Assembly (NCBI GenBank): GCA_964502145.1
Contig: CAZCVI010000094.1
Span: 1 to 26,511 of the forward strand
From: CAZCVI01 sp964502145
GTDB lineage: Bacteria; Acidobacteriota; Aminicenantia; UBA2199
Direction of reading: 5' to 3'
DNA: 26,511 nucleotides
Shown here: in pieces, positions 1 through 7,595 of the stretch
Position numbering within the stretch: position 1 is the first letter of the stretch
Layout of the letters: every line of letters starts with the position of its first letter
The notes under the pieces: model-generated
The model's input: the letters and a program-made list of their open reading frames with translations, nothing else
Database searches by the model: none
What the model was told of the DNA's origin: nothing
Made by a program: the position numbers and the translations under genes

Positions 1-406
1 TCAGTGATGGTATTCAAAAGCATCAGTGATGGTTTTCAAAAGCATCAGCGATGGTTTTCGAAAGCATCAGTGATGGTATTCGAAAGCATCGGTGATGGTT
101 TTCAAAAGCATCAGTGATGGTTTTCAAAAGCATCAGTGATGGTTTTCAAAAGCATCAGTGATGGTATTTAAAAGCATCAGCGATGGTATTCGAAAGCATC
201 AGTGATGGTTTTAAAAAGCATCAGTGATGGTTTTCGAAAGCATCAGTGATGGTATTCAAAAGCATCAGTGATGGTATTCGAAAGCATCAGCGATGGTATT
301 TGAAAGCATCAGTGATGGTATTCAAAAGCATCAGTGATGGTATTTAAAAGCATCAGTGATGGTTTATGAAAGCATCAGTGATGGTTTGTAAAGGCATCAG
401 CGATCA
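1..406. repeat. 22-bp tandem repeat array
   Basis: Eighteen complete 22-bp units start at 1, 23, 45 and so on to 375, with no spacing drift, and a degenerate partial unit starts at 397. Each unit opens with TCAGYGATGG and continues TWTTYRAAAGCA, with variation mostly at a few fixed positions (T/C at 5, T/A at 12, C/T and A/G near 15-16). The unit is not a multiple of three and carries stops, so it is not coding. There are no spacers, so it is not CRISPR. The window begins on a unit boundary, so the array may continue to the left. A period near two helical turns would put every copy on one face of the DNA, as in iterons, but no function is shown. Confidence 0.97.
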
Positions 407-581
407 GGTTGAAGGTTATAGGTTACAATTTTAAAGTGTACGGGTTGAATTTAAAAATTATAAGGAAGAGCTCTAAGATTTCCTTCCTTAAATATTCTGG
501 TTTATGTTTATGTTGAGATAAAACCTTCGTTCGCCACCGAGTTAATGGGAAGTGTGGGCCAAATGGGATAAATAATAAAAT

Positions 582-626
582 TCCCATTCCTCCCATACTT
601 CCCATAATTCCCATACTTCCCATTAA
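582..626. repeat. 9-bp tandem micro-repeat
   Basis: Five consecutive 9-bp units (TCCCATTCC, TCCCATACT, TCCCATAAT, TCCCATACT, TCCCATTAA). Read on the minus strand they give a low-complexity Met-Gly peptide, which I regard as spurious. The stretch between the 22-bp array and this repeat (407-581) shows nothing else recognisable. Confidence 0.85.
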
Positions 627-671
627 ATGGTACGATACTCCAATATGATTTTTTAAATAACACTCCCAAAA

Positions 672-687
672 TGTTTCACGTGAAACA
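672..687. promoter_or_regulatory. parS centromere site
   Basis: TGTTTCACGTGAAACA is a perfect 16-bp palindrome and matches the conserved ParB-binding parS consensus of bacterial chromosomes. It lies about 470 bp upstream of dnaA, where origin-proximal parS sites are expected. ParB nucleates here and spreads, and SMC/ParA then act on the origin region. No parA or parB gene is in this window. Confidence 0.93.
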
Positions 688-701
688 AATACGATAATTC
701 C

Positions 702-905
702 CTACTCTTCTTTTTCTTCTTTGCTTTTTTCATCCAACCAGAATTGTACCCTCTTTCTCATCATCAGATAATAAGCCACGGAAAGAAACCAGATCATTAA
801 AACAAAAGGCGCATTCCGCTCAAAATCATCTATTAATAAATACGGAGAAAACAATATTACTATAATCACAATCCCAGCTAAAACCCTAAATCCTATTTTT
901 TTCAT
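702..905 (-). CDS. Small two-helix membrane protein, unknown function
   Basis: A 67-residue protein with two predicted transmembrane helices: one at about residues 7-25 (hydrophobic, ending in a PYLLI stretch) and one at about 33-47. A charged C-terminal tail (residues 48-67) is rich in Lys and Glu. The upstream in-frame ATG at 908 is only 2 nt from the GAGG Shine-Dalgarno at 911-914. The second ATG at 905 has 5 nt spacing and is preferred. The gene is divergent from dnaA and the two share the promoter region. I recognise no family. The good ribosome site and clean membrane topology argue for a real gene. Confidence 0.6.
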   Translation of the reverse strand: MKKIGFRVLAGIVIIVILFSPYLLIDDFERNAPFVLMIWFLSVAYYLMMRKRVQFWLDEKSKEEKEE

Positions 906-978
906 CATCGCCTCGTTTATTTTTTAAATTCTCAAAACATCCTGTTATTGAGTTTCTGTCCAATTCAGACAACCCTAA

Positions 979-1005
979 ATTATAATAAATTATTTTGTTT
1001 GTCAA
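979..1005 (-). promoter_or_regulatory. Candidate promoter of the small membrane protein
   Basis: On the minus strand a TTGACA -35 box (1005-1000) and a TATAAT -10 box (984-979) are separated by 15 nt. Both hexamers are perfect but the spacing is short. The -35 box is one half of a palindrome whose other half is the dnaA -35 box. Confidence 0.4.
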
Positions 1006-1014
1006 GCCTTGACA
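1000..1014. promoter_or_regulatory. Palindrome covering both divergent -35 boxes
   Basis: TGTCAAG-C-CTTGACA is an inverted repeat with perfect 7-bp arms around one base. Each arm contains a TTGACA hexamer, one on each strand. A dimeric repressor, or competing RNA polymerases, could act here. The symmetry may also simply reflect back-to-back -35 boxes. Confidence 0.5.
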
Positions 1015-1037
1015 ACATCCGCTATTTCTAATAAGAT
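1009..1037 (+). promoter_or_regulatory. dnaA promoter, sigma70-type
   Basis: A consensus TTGACA (1009-1014) and TAAGAT (1032-1037) are separated by exactly 17 bp. The predicted start is near 1044, giving a leader of about 98 nt that includes two DnaA boxes. This arrangement suits autoregulation by DnaA. Confidence 0.75.
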
Positions 1038-1098
1038 TATACAAGGTTACTATTACCGGAGATGAAATCAGATAAAAACGATTCGTATATAAAAAAAG

Positions 1099-1130
1099 TT
1101 TTCCACAATTGTTAATAAAATTGTGGATAA
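1099..1130. promoter_or_regulatory. Inverted pair of DnaA boxes in the dnaA leader
   Basis: TTTTCCACA (1099-1107, plus strand, one mismatch) faces TGTGGATAA (1122-1130), which is a perfect TTATCCACA on the minus strand. They lie between the dnaA promoter and its start codon. They may serve dnaA autorepression or act as the upstream half of a bipartite origin. Confidence 0.75.
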
Positions 1131-1141
1131 AAAGGGATACT

Positions 1142-2500
1142 ATGGACGACTTTGAATTGACAAAGAATTACTTGGAAAAAATATTGGACAAACCCACTTT
1201 TTCTAAATGGATACTACCACTATCATATATTGGGACAAAAAACAATATTGCTTTTATCGGTTCACCTGATAAACAAAAAACCGATTGGATTAAAAAGAAC
1301 CTTCTTGATGAAATCAATAAACACACCAAGCAAGAATTCAACTTCACCTTAAAATTGGTCAGTCTTTTCGATGAAGATGACCCAGTAGATGAATCAGGGG
1401 AAAATAATCATGATTCATCGCAACTCTCTGAGAAAAAAATTCCCTATAATACCAATTTACAAACCAAGTACACCTTTGAAAATTTCGTCCAAGTAGACCA
1501 AAATAGAATGGCCTACTCTTTCGCCCATAGTGTTTCGGAATTTCCAGGAAAATCATACAACCCACTATATATTTATAGCGACGTGGGCCTAGGAAAAACT
1601 CATCTTCTGTATGCCATCGGAAATAGAATTATTCAGAATAATAAGAATATGAGCGTGATTTATTCCACCACCAGTGAATTTATGCACGAATACGTGGAAT
1701 ACAATAGAATGAACAAACGCCCGGACTTCATAAAAAAATACACTTCAGTAGACGTGTTACTTATCGACGATATTCAATATATTACCCGCTGGGGCGGAAC
1801 AAGTGAACAATTTTATTATATTTTTAACAAACTCATCCAATTGGAAAAACAAATCGTTCTATGTTCGGATAAACACCCAGACAATATCCCGGACCTTGAG
1901 CATCGTATTAAATCCCGTTTTGAATGGGGTGGCATCGTCGATATTCTCCATTATGACCTCGAAGGCCGCTTGGCTATTCTCAAAAACAAACTGGCTGAAC
2001 GAAAAAGCATGATTAAACATGATTTTGAAATCTCTGAAGAGATTCTTTTTTTCCTCGCTTCTTCCATCAAAGACAATGTGAGAAAACTGGAAGGGGCTCT
2101 TAATCGTTTGATTGGCGTGGCCAACCTTAAATACTCCGATTCAAAAGGAACCAAAATCACCCTGGAATTTGCCAAAGAAGCCCTCAAACCGATTTTATCA
2201 TTCAGTAAAAAAACAGTATCCATCGAAGGCATTCGCGAATTCGTGGCTCAGAAATACAATGTGAAATTGGAAGATTTAATTTCCAAAAGCAACAAACGGG
2301 AAATTGCCCACCCGCGCCAAATTGCCATGTATATTTGCAAAAAATTAACCAAAACACCCTTAAATGAAATCGGCAACAACTTCGGCGGCAAACACCACTC
2401 CACTGTCCTCCACTCCATAAAAAAAGTGGAGAACTCAATTGAAACAGACCACGAATTCTCAAGGGAAATCAACTCCATCATAAAGTTTTTTGAGGATTAA
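1142..2500 (+). CDS. dnaA: Chromosomal replication initiator DnaA
   Basis: DnaA binds DnaA boxes at oriC, oligomerises with ATP and opens the duplex. This 452-residue form has domain I at about 1-75, a short acidic linker (75-105), an AAA+ core and a C-terminal DNA-binding domain IV. The Walker A is SDVGLGKT at 146-153, where the usual first glycine is Ser. Walker B is LLIDDIQ, sensor 1 is LCSD, and the HRIKSRFEWG box with its arginines is present. Domain IV has the signature region ending FGGKHHSTVLHS. ATG 1142 is preferred over TTG 1109 because an AAAGGG site lies 5 nt before it and the extra N-terminal residues come from DnaA-box sequence. It leads the origin block, followed by dnaN. Confidence 0.97.
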   Translation: MDDFELTKNYLEKILDKPTFSKWILPLSYIGTKNNIAFIGSPDKQKTDWIKKNLLDEINKHTKQEFNFTLKLVSLFDEDDPVDESGENNHDSSQLSEKKIPYNTNLQTKYTFENFVQVDQNRMAYSFAHSVSEFPGKSYNPLYIYSDVGLGKTHLLYAIGNRIIQNNKNMSVIYSTTSEFMHEYVEYNRMNKRPDFIKKYTSVDVLLIDDIQYITRWGGTSEQFYYIFNKLIQLEKQIVLCSDKHPDNIPDLEHRIKSRFEWGGIVDILHYDLEGRLAILKNKLAERKSMIKHDFEISEEILFFLASSIKDNVRKLEGALNRLIGVANLKYSDSKGTKITLEFAKEALKPILSFSKKTVSIEGIREFVAQKYNVKLEDLISKSNKREIAHPRQIAMYICKKLTKTPLNEIGNNFGGKHHSTVLHSIKKVENSIETDHEFSREINSIIKFFED

Positions 2501-2905
2501 CATTAATCCAGTCACTTATCCCCAGGTGTTTCCCCTATCCTTACCACCTTTTCAATGTTTTATCCACACCATGTTGAAAACGTACCCGACCTTAACCCAC
2601 CACCCTGTTTTTATAAAAATCCTGTATACCTATTATTATCACCAATTATACGTAAAAAAACACCCTTCTTTTCTTGATTTTTGTTTTCCGCAATTGTGGA
2701 TTAAGTTTATAATAAAAAGCTGTCGACGTTCTTTTCCACACTGTCCACATTTTATCCACAATTTAAAAACAGCCCACATTGATACTGGATACCATTTTAT
2801 AATTTTTTCCACATTTTCACACTGCATTCTTTTCTTTCTTGTTATAGTATGATATTATTATATAAATAATATAAAGAGGTTGAATATGAACATTATTGTG
2901 GATAA
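2501..2905. other. Probable oriC: DnaA-box cluster and A/T-only tract
   Basis: The dnaA-dnaN spacer has no credible gene. Perfect TTATCCACA boxes lie at 2560-2568 and 2752-2760 (plus) and at 2897-2905 (minus, inside the first codons of dnaN). Near matches lie at 2516-2524 (TTATCCCCA), 2695-2703 (minus, TAATCCACA), 2732-2740 and 2805-2813 (TTTTCCACA). The 24-nt A/T-only run at 2852-2875 directly before dnaN is a good unwinding element. The box density, tract and gene context fit an origin. Function is inferred. Confidence 0.85.
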
Positions 2906-3995
2906 GTCGAATTTTGCCAATGAATTAAAAATGTTTCAAGGCATCTTTGAAAAGAAGTCCTTGAAAGACATCCTTGAGAACATCAAGTTGACAGCTCAAG
3001 ACGATGGAACTTTAGAAATGGTGGCCACTGATCTTGAAATCGGTATGCTTTCAACAATCACGGTCACAGTCATTGAACCGGGAAGCTTTACAGTGAACGG
3101 CAGGGATTTATACGAATTGATTTCAAAGATGCCAGAAGGCCTGGTGGAAATCTCTGAGAAAAACGATCTGCAGATTTATGTGACCAATGAGAAAAAAACC
3201 AGTAAATACAAATTACTGGGACTGCAAGCGTCCGATTACCCGCTCCTCCCAGAAGGCGATTTTACCGCTCCTATTTCGATCCCCTTCAAAAAAATCAGCT
3301 CCATTATTAATAAGAGCTATTATATCATCTCCCAAGAGATGAAGTTCAGTTTGGGCGGCGCTCTGATGAGTATTTATGAGAATAAATTCGAAATGGCCGC
3401 CACAGATAGCCACCGTTTGGCTTACATGTATTACGATGCTGATTTTAACCTACCTGAAGAACCTCTCTCATTTATCGTTTCAAGAAAAACACTGCTTGAA
3501 TTACTGAAAATTTGCGAGGATGGTGAGATTCAATTCAGCTTTGATAAAAACAATCTCTTCTTTAAATACAAAAACCGTATTCTTTCTTCCCGTATCATCG
3601 ATCAAAAATTTCCCAACTATAAGGCAGTCATCCCTGCTAAAGCCGAATATGAACCCGTGCTCAATAAAGAAGAGTTACTGCAAACGCTAAGACGTATCCT
3701 GATTTTTAAAACTCGGAATAACGGCGTGGTCTTTCATTTTGTCGATAATAAACTGATCTTGGAACGAACCACCCCGGAAAAGGGCGAAGCCCACGATGAA
3801 TTGGAAATTGAATACGCTGGCCCCCCGGTCAAAGTCGCCTTTAATGGGAATTTTATCATCGATTTCCTCACCCATGTCGAATCAGATGAAATCCAAATTG
3901 GTATAATCGATCAAGACAACTCTTTTATTTTTAAACCCATGGTGGATGCTGAAGATGTTAATTTTATCTACGTGGTCATGCCACTTAATATCTAA
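2886..3995 (+). CDS. dnaN: DNA polymerase III beta subunit (sliding clamp)
   Basis: The beta clamp is a ring-shaped homodimer that tethers polymerase III and other factors to DNA. The protein is 369 residues, the usual length, with three successive clamp folds of roughly 120 residues. Recognisable stretches are the TDSHRLAY segment near residue 170 and the C-terminal VVMPLNI, matching the family's usual closing VMPMRL-like motif. ATG 2886 is preferred because AGAGG (2875-2879) is 6 nt upstream, whereas TTG 2880 would abut it. A perfect DnaA box overlaps the first codons, so initiator binding could interfere with its expression. Confidence 0.97.
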   Translation: MNIIVDKSNFANELKMFQGIFEKKSLKDILENIKLTAQDDGTLEMVATDLEIGMLSTITVTVIEPGSFTVNGRDLYELISKMPEGLVEISEKNDLQIYVTNEKKTSKYKLLGLQASDYPLLPEGDFTAPISIPFKKISSIINKSYYIISQEMKFSLGGALMSIYENKFEMAATDSHRLAYMYYDADFNLPEEPLSFIVSRKTLLELLKICEDGEIQFSFDKNNLFFKYKNRILSSRIIDQKFPNYKAVIPAKAEYEPVLNKEELLQTLRRILIFKTRNNGVVFHFVDNKLILERTTPEKGEAHDELEIEYAGPPVKVAFNGNFIIDFLTHVESDEIQIGIIDQDNSFIFKPMVDAEDVNFIYVVMPLNI

Positions 3996-4013
3996 TAAAT
4001 ACGCAACCGGACA

Positions 4014-4042
4014 TTTACATAAAATAGCAGTGATTTCATAAT
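4014..4042 (+). promoter_or_regulatory. Candidate recF promoter
   Basis: TTTACA (4014-4019) and CATAAT (4037-4042) are 17 bp apart in the dnaN-recF gap. The predicted start near 4049 leaves a leader of about 9 nt before the GTG, with no convincing Shine-Dalgarno. It would let recF-gyrB be transcribed separately from dnaN. Confidence 0.4.
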
Positions 4043-4057
4043 AGCAGACAGTCGGAC

Positions 4058-5086
4058 GTGATTATTGAGAAATTAAAAATAACTGGGTTTCGGAATATAA
4101 AAGCGCTTGAGGTTTTATTCGCCACTACCGGCAACCTGATCTATGGTAGCAATGGAGCAGGTAAGACCTCTATCATGGAGGCCATTTTTTTAATGGCCTT
4201 TGGAAAATCCTTTCTGAATCGCAAAAAATCCGAGCTTATCAATTACCAGTCCGATCAATTCGCCATCCAATTAACCGCTAAAAATGACCGGTGTTCCAAT
4301 CACATCTCCTGCCACCAGAAAGAAAAATATTCACTGCTTCTCAACGATAAAAAATCAAATATTTTCGAGGTTAACCAGTACCTCTTCCCCGTGTTTTTCT
4401 CGTCCTCCGATTATAATCTTTATATCGAGAACAGCCCATACACCCGTAAAATGATGGACCGCTTTATCTTTGGTGTCAATACCCTTTACATACGCCATCT
4501 TTTAGGTTATAATAGAGCTCTAAAGCAAAAAAATTTTTTGCTGAAAACAACGCGAAATAAATCGGAGTTAAAAAGCTGGAACATAATAATCAGCGAGTCA
4601 GCCGCTAAACTCATAGGAATAAAAATGTGGTTCATTGATGCATTGAATTTGGAAATAAAGCACAAATTCAACAATGCCTTGGAAATAGAATACAGGCCTT
4701 CATTAAATGTTCAGGAGGGAATTTCAGCAGATGCTTTTTACAAGCAATTTGAGACCCTAACAAATAAAGAGGTCACCTACCACCGCTCCCTGCTTGGACC
4801 GCACCTTGATCGTTTTGACCTGCTGTTGAAAAAAAAGCCCCTTGGTTTCTACTCTTCGGGCGAAAAAAAGATTCATTTACTGATGATTTATATTTCATTT
4901 ATAGAGCTTTTTCGGAAAATAAAGAGCGAGTATCCCGTTTTCCTGGTTGACGATTTTGATACGGCTATTGATGCCAAAAACATAAGTTTCCTAATTGATC
5001 ATTACCCAGAAATGCAGGTTATTGCGACTTCGGTTAATAAAAATGAGCATTTTGCGCAATTGATCCATTTAGAAAAGGAGAATTAA
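4058..5086 (+). CDS. recF: DNA replication and repair protein RecF
   Basis: RecF is an SMC-like ATPase that, with RecO and RecR, helps load RecA at gaps and stalled forks. The 342-residue protein has Walker A GSNGAGKT at 30-37, an ABC-type signature region YSSGEKK near residue 265, and Walker B VFLVDDFDTAID near residue 290. The N-terminal MIIEKLKITGFRN is typical of the family. It is slightly shorter than the usual 360 or so. GTG 4058 is the start that preserves this N-terminus. The end of the gene holds the gyrB ribosome site, and gyrB starts 3 nt after the stop, so the two are translationally linked. Confidence 0.95.
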   Translation: MIIEKLKITGFRNIKALEVLFATTGNLIYGSNGAGKTSIMEAIFLMAFGKSFLNRKKSELINYQSDQFAIQLTAKNDRCSNHISCHQKEKYSLLLNDKKSNIFEVNQYLFPVFFSSSDYNLYIENSPYTRKMMDRFIFGVNTLYIRHLLGYNRALKQKNFLLKTTRNKSELKSWNIIISESAAKLIGIKMWFIDALNLEIKHKFNNALEIEYRPSLNVQEGISADAFYKQFETLTNKEVTYHRSLLGPHLDRFDLLLKKKPLGFYSSGEKKIHLLMIYISFIELFRKIKSEYPVFLVDDFDTAIDAKNISFLIDHYPEMQVIATSVNKNEHFAQLIHLEKEN

Positions 5087-5089
5087 ACT

Positions 5090-7549
5090 GTGGAAATAAA
5101 AGAAAACAAATCCGGTGGCGAATCCTATACTGCCGATAATATCAAAGTACTTGAAGGACTTGAAGCCGTGCGGGTCAGACCATCCATGTATATAGGCAGT
5201 ACCGGTTCCATGGGACTGCATCACCTCGTTTATGAAGTAGTCGACAATTCCATTGATGAAGCTATGGCCGGGTATTGCACCAATATCGACGTGGTCATCC
5301 ATTTTGATAATTCCATATCCGTGCGCGACGATGGCCGCGGAATCCCCGTGGATTTGCATAAAGAAGAAGGAAAATCAGCCGCCGAAGTGGTCATGACTAC
5401 CCTTCATGCGGGTGGCAAATTTGATAATAATACCTATAAAGTTTCCGGCGGTCTCCACGGTGTGGGTGTCAGCGTCGTGAATGCTCTCAGCCAAAAACTA
5501 GAACTGGAAATAAAAAGAGACGGCAATACCTATTATCAGAAATACGAGTGCGGCACACCCGTCACTGAATTCAAACAAATTGGCAAAACCACCAATCGCG
5601 GCACAAAGGTCACCTTTTGGCCCGATGAAGAGATATTCGAAACCACCGTGTACGATTATACCATCCTTTCCAAACGTCTCAGAGAACTCGCTTTTTTAAA
5701 CCGCAATATCACTATCACCCTCAAAGATGAACGCAGTGAAAAAAGCGAGTTGTTTTATTATGAAGGTGGCATTGTCGAATACGTCTCCTATCTCTGCGGC
5801 GTCAAAGAAAAAGTCCACGAAAAACCGATCTACTTAATCTCCAGCAAAGATGATTTTGAAATTGAGATCGCGTTTCAATATATCTCCGCTTACACCGAGA
5901 TGATCCTCTCTTTTGTGAATAACATCAATACCGTTGAAGGTGGCACCCATCTCACCGGTTTTAAAGGCGCTCTTACCCGGACCATCAACTATTTTGCCCA
6001 GACCAATAATATGAAAAAGGATTATAAAACCAGCTTTTCCGGCGATGATGTCCGTGAAGGATTGGTCGCTGTTGTTTCCATTCGTATTAAAGACCCCCAA
6101 TTCGAGGGTCAAACCAAGGGAAAACTGGGAAATTCAGAGGTTAAAGGTGTCGTGGAATCCATGGTCAATGAAAAGTTAATGGAATTTTTCGAGGAAAATA
6201 TTAATATTGCCAAGGCCATTATCAATAAAGCCATGCTCGCCGCCCAAGCTCGCGAAGCCTCCAGAAAAGCCAAAGAACTGGTGCGCAAAACAAACCTCCT
6301 GGAAAATACCACCCTGCCGGGGAAACTCTCCGATTGTCAATCCAAAGACCCCGCAGACAGCGAAATATATATCGTCGAAGGAGATTCTGCCGGTGGTAGT
6401 GCCAAACAAGGACGAAACCGCCGCTTCCAAGCTATACTTCCTCTCAAAGGTAAAATCCTCAACGTCGAAAAAGCCACCACTACCAAAATGCTTGAAAATG
6501 ACGAAATTAAAACCATTATCGCTGCTCTGGGTTCAGGTATCGGCCAGGAAAATTTCGATGTTGAAAAAATGCGCTATCATAAAGTCATTATTATGACCGA
6601 TGCCGATGTGGACGGCTCCCATATTCGTACCCTCATGATGACCTTCTTTTTTAAACATATGCGCCCCATTATTGACAGGGGATATTTATATCTCGCCCAA
6701 CCTCCCCTATTTCTGGTCAGAAAAGGAAAGAGTCGCAATTATATCAAAAATGAAAAAGAACTGGAAAACTACCTCCTGAAAAAAATCGGCGATGAAGTCC
6801 TTGTTTATTTCGGCGATTTAAGCGCTGTGCTACCACAAGACAACAAAACCGCGCAAGACTTGGAAAAGAAAAATCAGTTGCAAGGCAACAACCTCATCAA
6901 ATTCATCAAGTTGATCACCAAGATGGAAACCTTGATCGAGAGTATTCAAAAAAGAGGTATGCCCCGTATTTTAACCACCGCACTAATCGAATTAATCACC
7001 GATGAATCCACCTTTAGCGAAAAAAATAAAACCGAGGAAATCGCCACCCGTATCCGCGAGCTGGGCTTCTGTACTTCCGTGGATATTTCCTTCGAACACG
7101 AACACTCCTCTTATAGTATAGAGTTAGAATATGAATTTAATGGCGTTATGATGCATCGCGCCATCAACTGGGACTATTTGACCGGACCCTTGTTCGCCCG
7201 CGTCAGCGAATCCCATGAAAAATTAAAAGAGTTCCCCGAACCCCCCTTTGTTTTTTTTAATGGCAAAGAAAAAATTACTATCCAGTCTAAAAAAGAACTC
7301 GTGACCGCCTTGTTTGATAAAATCAAGAAAGGGTTTTATATCCAACGTTATAAAGGTCTTGGTGAAATGAACCCGGACCAACTCTGGGAAACTACCATGG
7401 ACCCCCAAAACCGGACCCTGCTCAAGGTAAACATCAATGATTTCACCGAATGCGAAACCATCTTTGATACATTGATGGGCAGTGATTCCAGTAAACGCAA
7501 AGAATTCATCATGGAAAATGCACTGAATGTTAAAAACCTGGATATTTAA
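5090..7549 (+). CDS. gyrB: DNA gyrase subunit B
   Basis: GyrB supplies the ATPase and TOPRIM parts of gyrase, which introduces negative supercoils. The GHKL ATPase has E49 and N53 in EVVDNSIDE, DDGRGIP near 80-86 and GGLHGVGVSVVNALS from about 120. The TOPRIM domain has EGDSAGGSAKQG near 430 and DADVDGSHIRT near 504. At 819 residues it is of the long, Escherichia-like type. An inserted segment of about 180 residues (roughly 549-735) sits between TOPRIM and the terminal YKGLGEMNPDQLWETTMDP region. The GTG start has an AAAAGGAG site at 5073-5080, inside recF, with 9 nt spacing. gyrA follows 46 nt after the stop. Confidence 0.97.
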   Translation: MEIKENKSGGESYTADNIKVLEGLEAVRVRPSMYIGSTGSMGLHHLVYEVVDNSIDEAMAGYCTNIDVVIHFDNSISVRDDGRGIPVDLHKEEGKSAAEVVMTTLHAGGKFDNNTYKVSGGLHGVGVSVVNALSQKLELEIKRDGNTYYQKYECGTPVTEFKQIGKTTNRGTKVTFWPDEEIFETTVYDYTILSKRLRELAFLNRNITITLKDERSEKSELFYYEGGIVEYVSYLCGVKEKVHEKPIYLISSKDDFEIEIAFQYISAYTEMILSFVNNINTVEGGTHLTGFKGALTRTINYFAQTNNMKKDYKTSFSGDDVREGLVAVVSIRIKDPQFEGQTKGKLGNSEVKGVVESMVNEKLMEFFEENINIAKAIINKAMLAAQAREASRKAKELVRKTNLLENTTLPGKLSDCQSKDPADSEIYIVEGDSAGGSAKQGRNRRFQAILPLKGKILNVEKATTTKMLENDEIKTIIAALGSGIGQENFDVEKMRYHKVIIMTDADVDGSHIRTLMMTFFFKHMRPIIDRGYLYLAQPPLFLVRKGKSRNYIKNEKELENYLLKKIGDEVLVYFGDLSAVLPQDNKTAQDLEKKNQLQGNNLIKFIKLITKMETLIESIQKRGMPRILTTALIELITDESTFSEKNKTEEIATRIRELGFCTSVDISFEHEHSSYSIELEYEFNGVMMHRAINWDYLTGPLFARVSESHEKLKEFPEPPFVFFNGKEKITIQSKKELVTALFDKIKKGFYIQRYKGLGEMNPDQLWETTMDPQNRTLLKVNINDFTECETIFDTLMGSDSSKRKEFIMENALNVKNLDI

Positions 7550-7595
7550 TGAATGTGTACAATAAATAGATACAATCCACTACCGAGGATAAATT

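Noticed and set aside
1..406. CRISPR array
   Set aside because: The repeats are directly adjacent with no unique spacers and no cas genes are nearby.
423..623. Minus-strand 66-residue frame beginning with Met-Gly repeats
   Set aside because: The repetitive part is the 9-bp micro-repeat, there is no ribosome site and the rest is not protein-like.
2490..2852. 120-residue frame between dnaA and dnaN
   Set aside because: It runs through the DnaA-box cluster and overlaps dnaA's end; His/Phe-rich composition reflects A/T-rich boxes.
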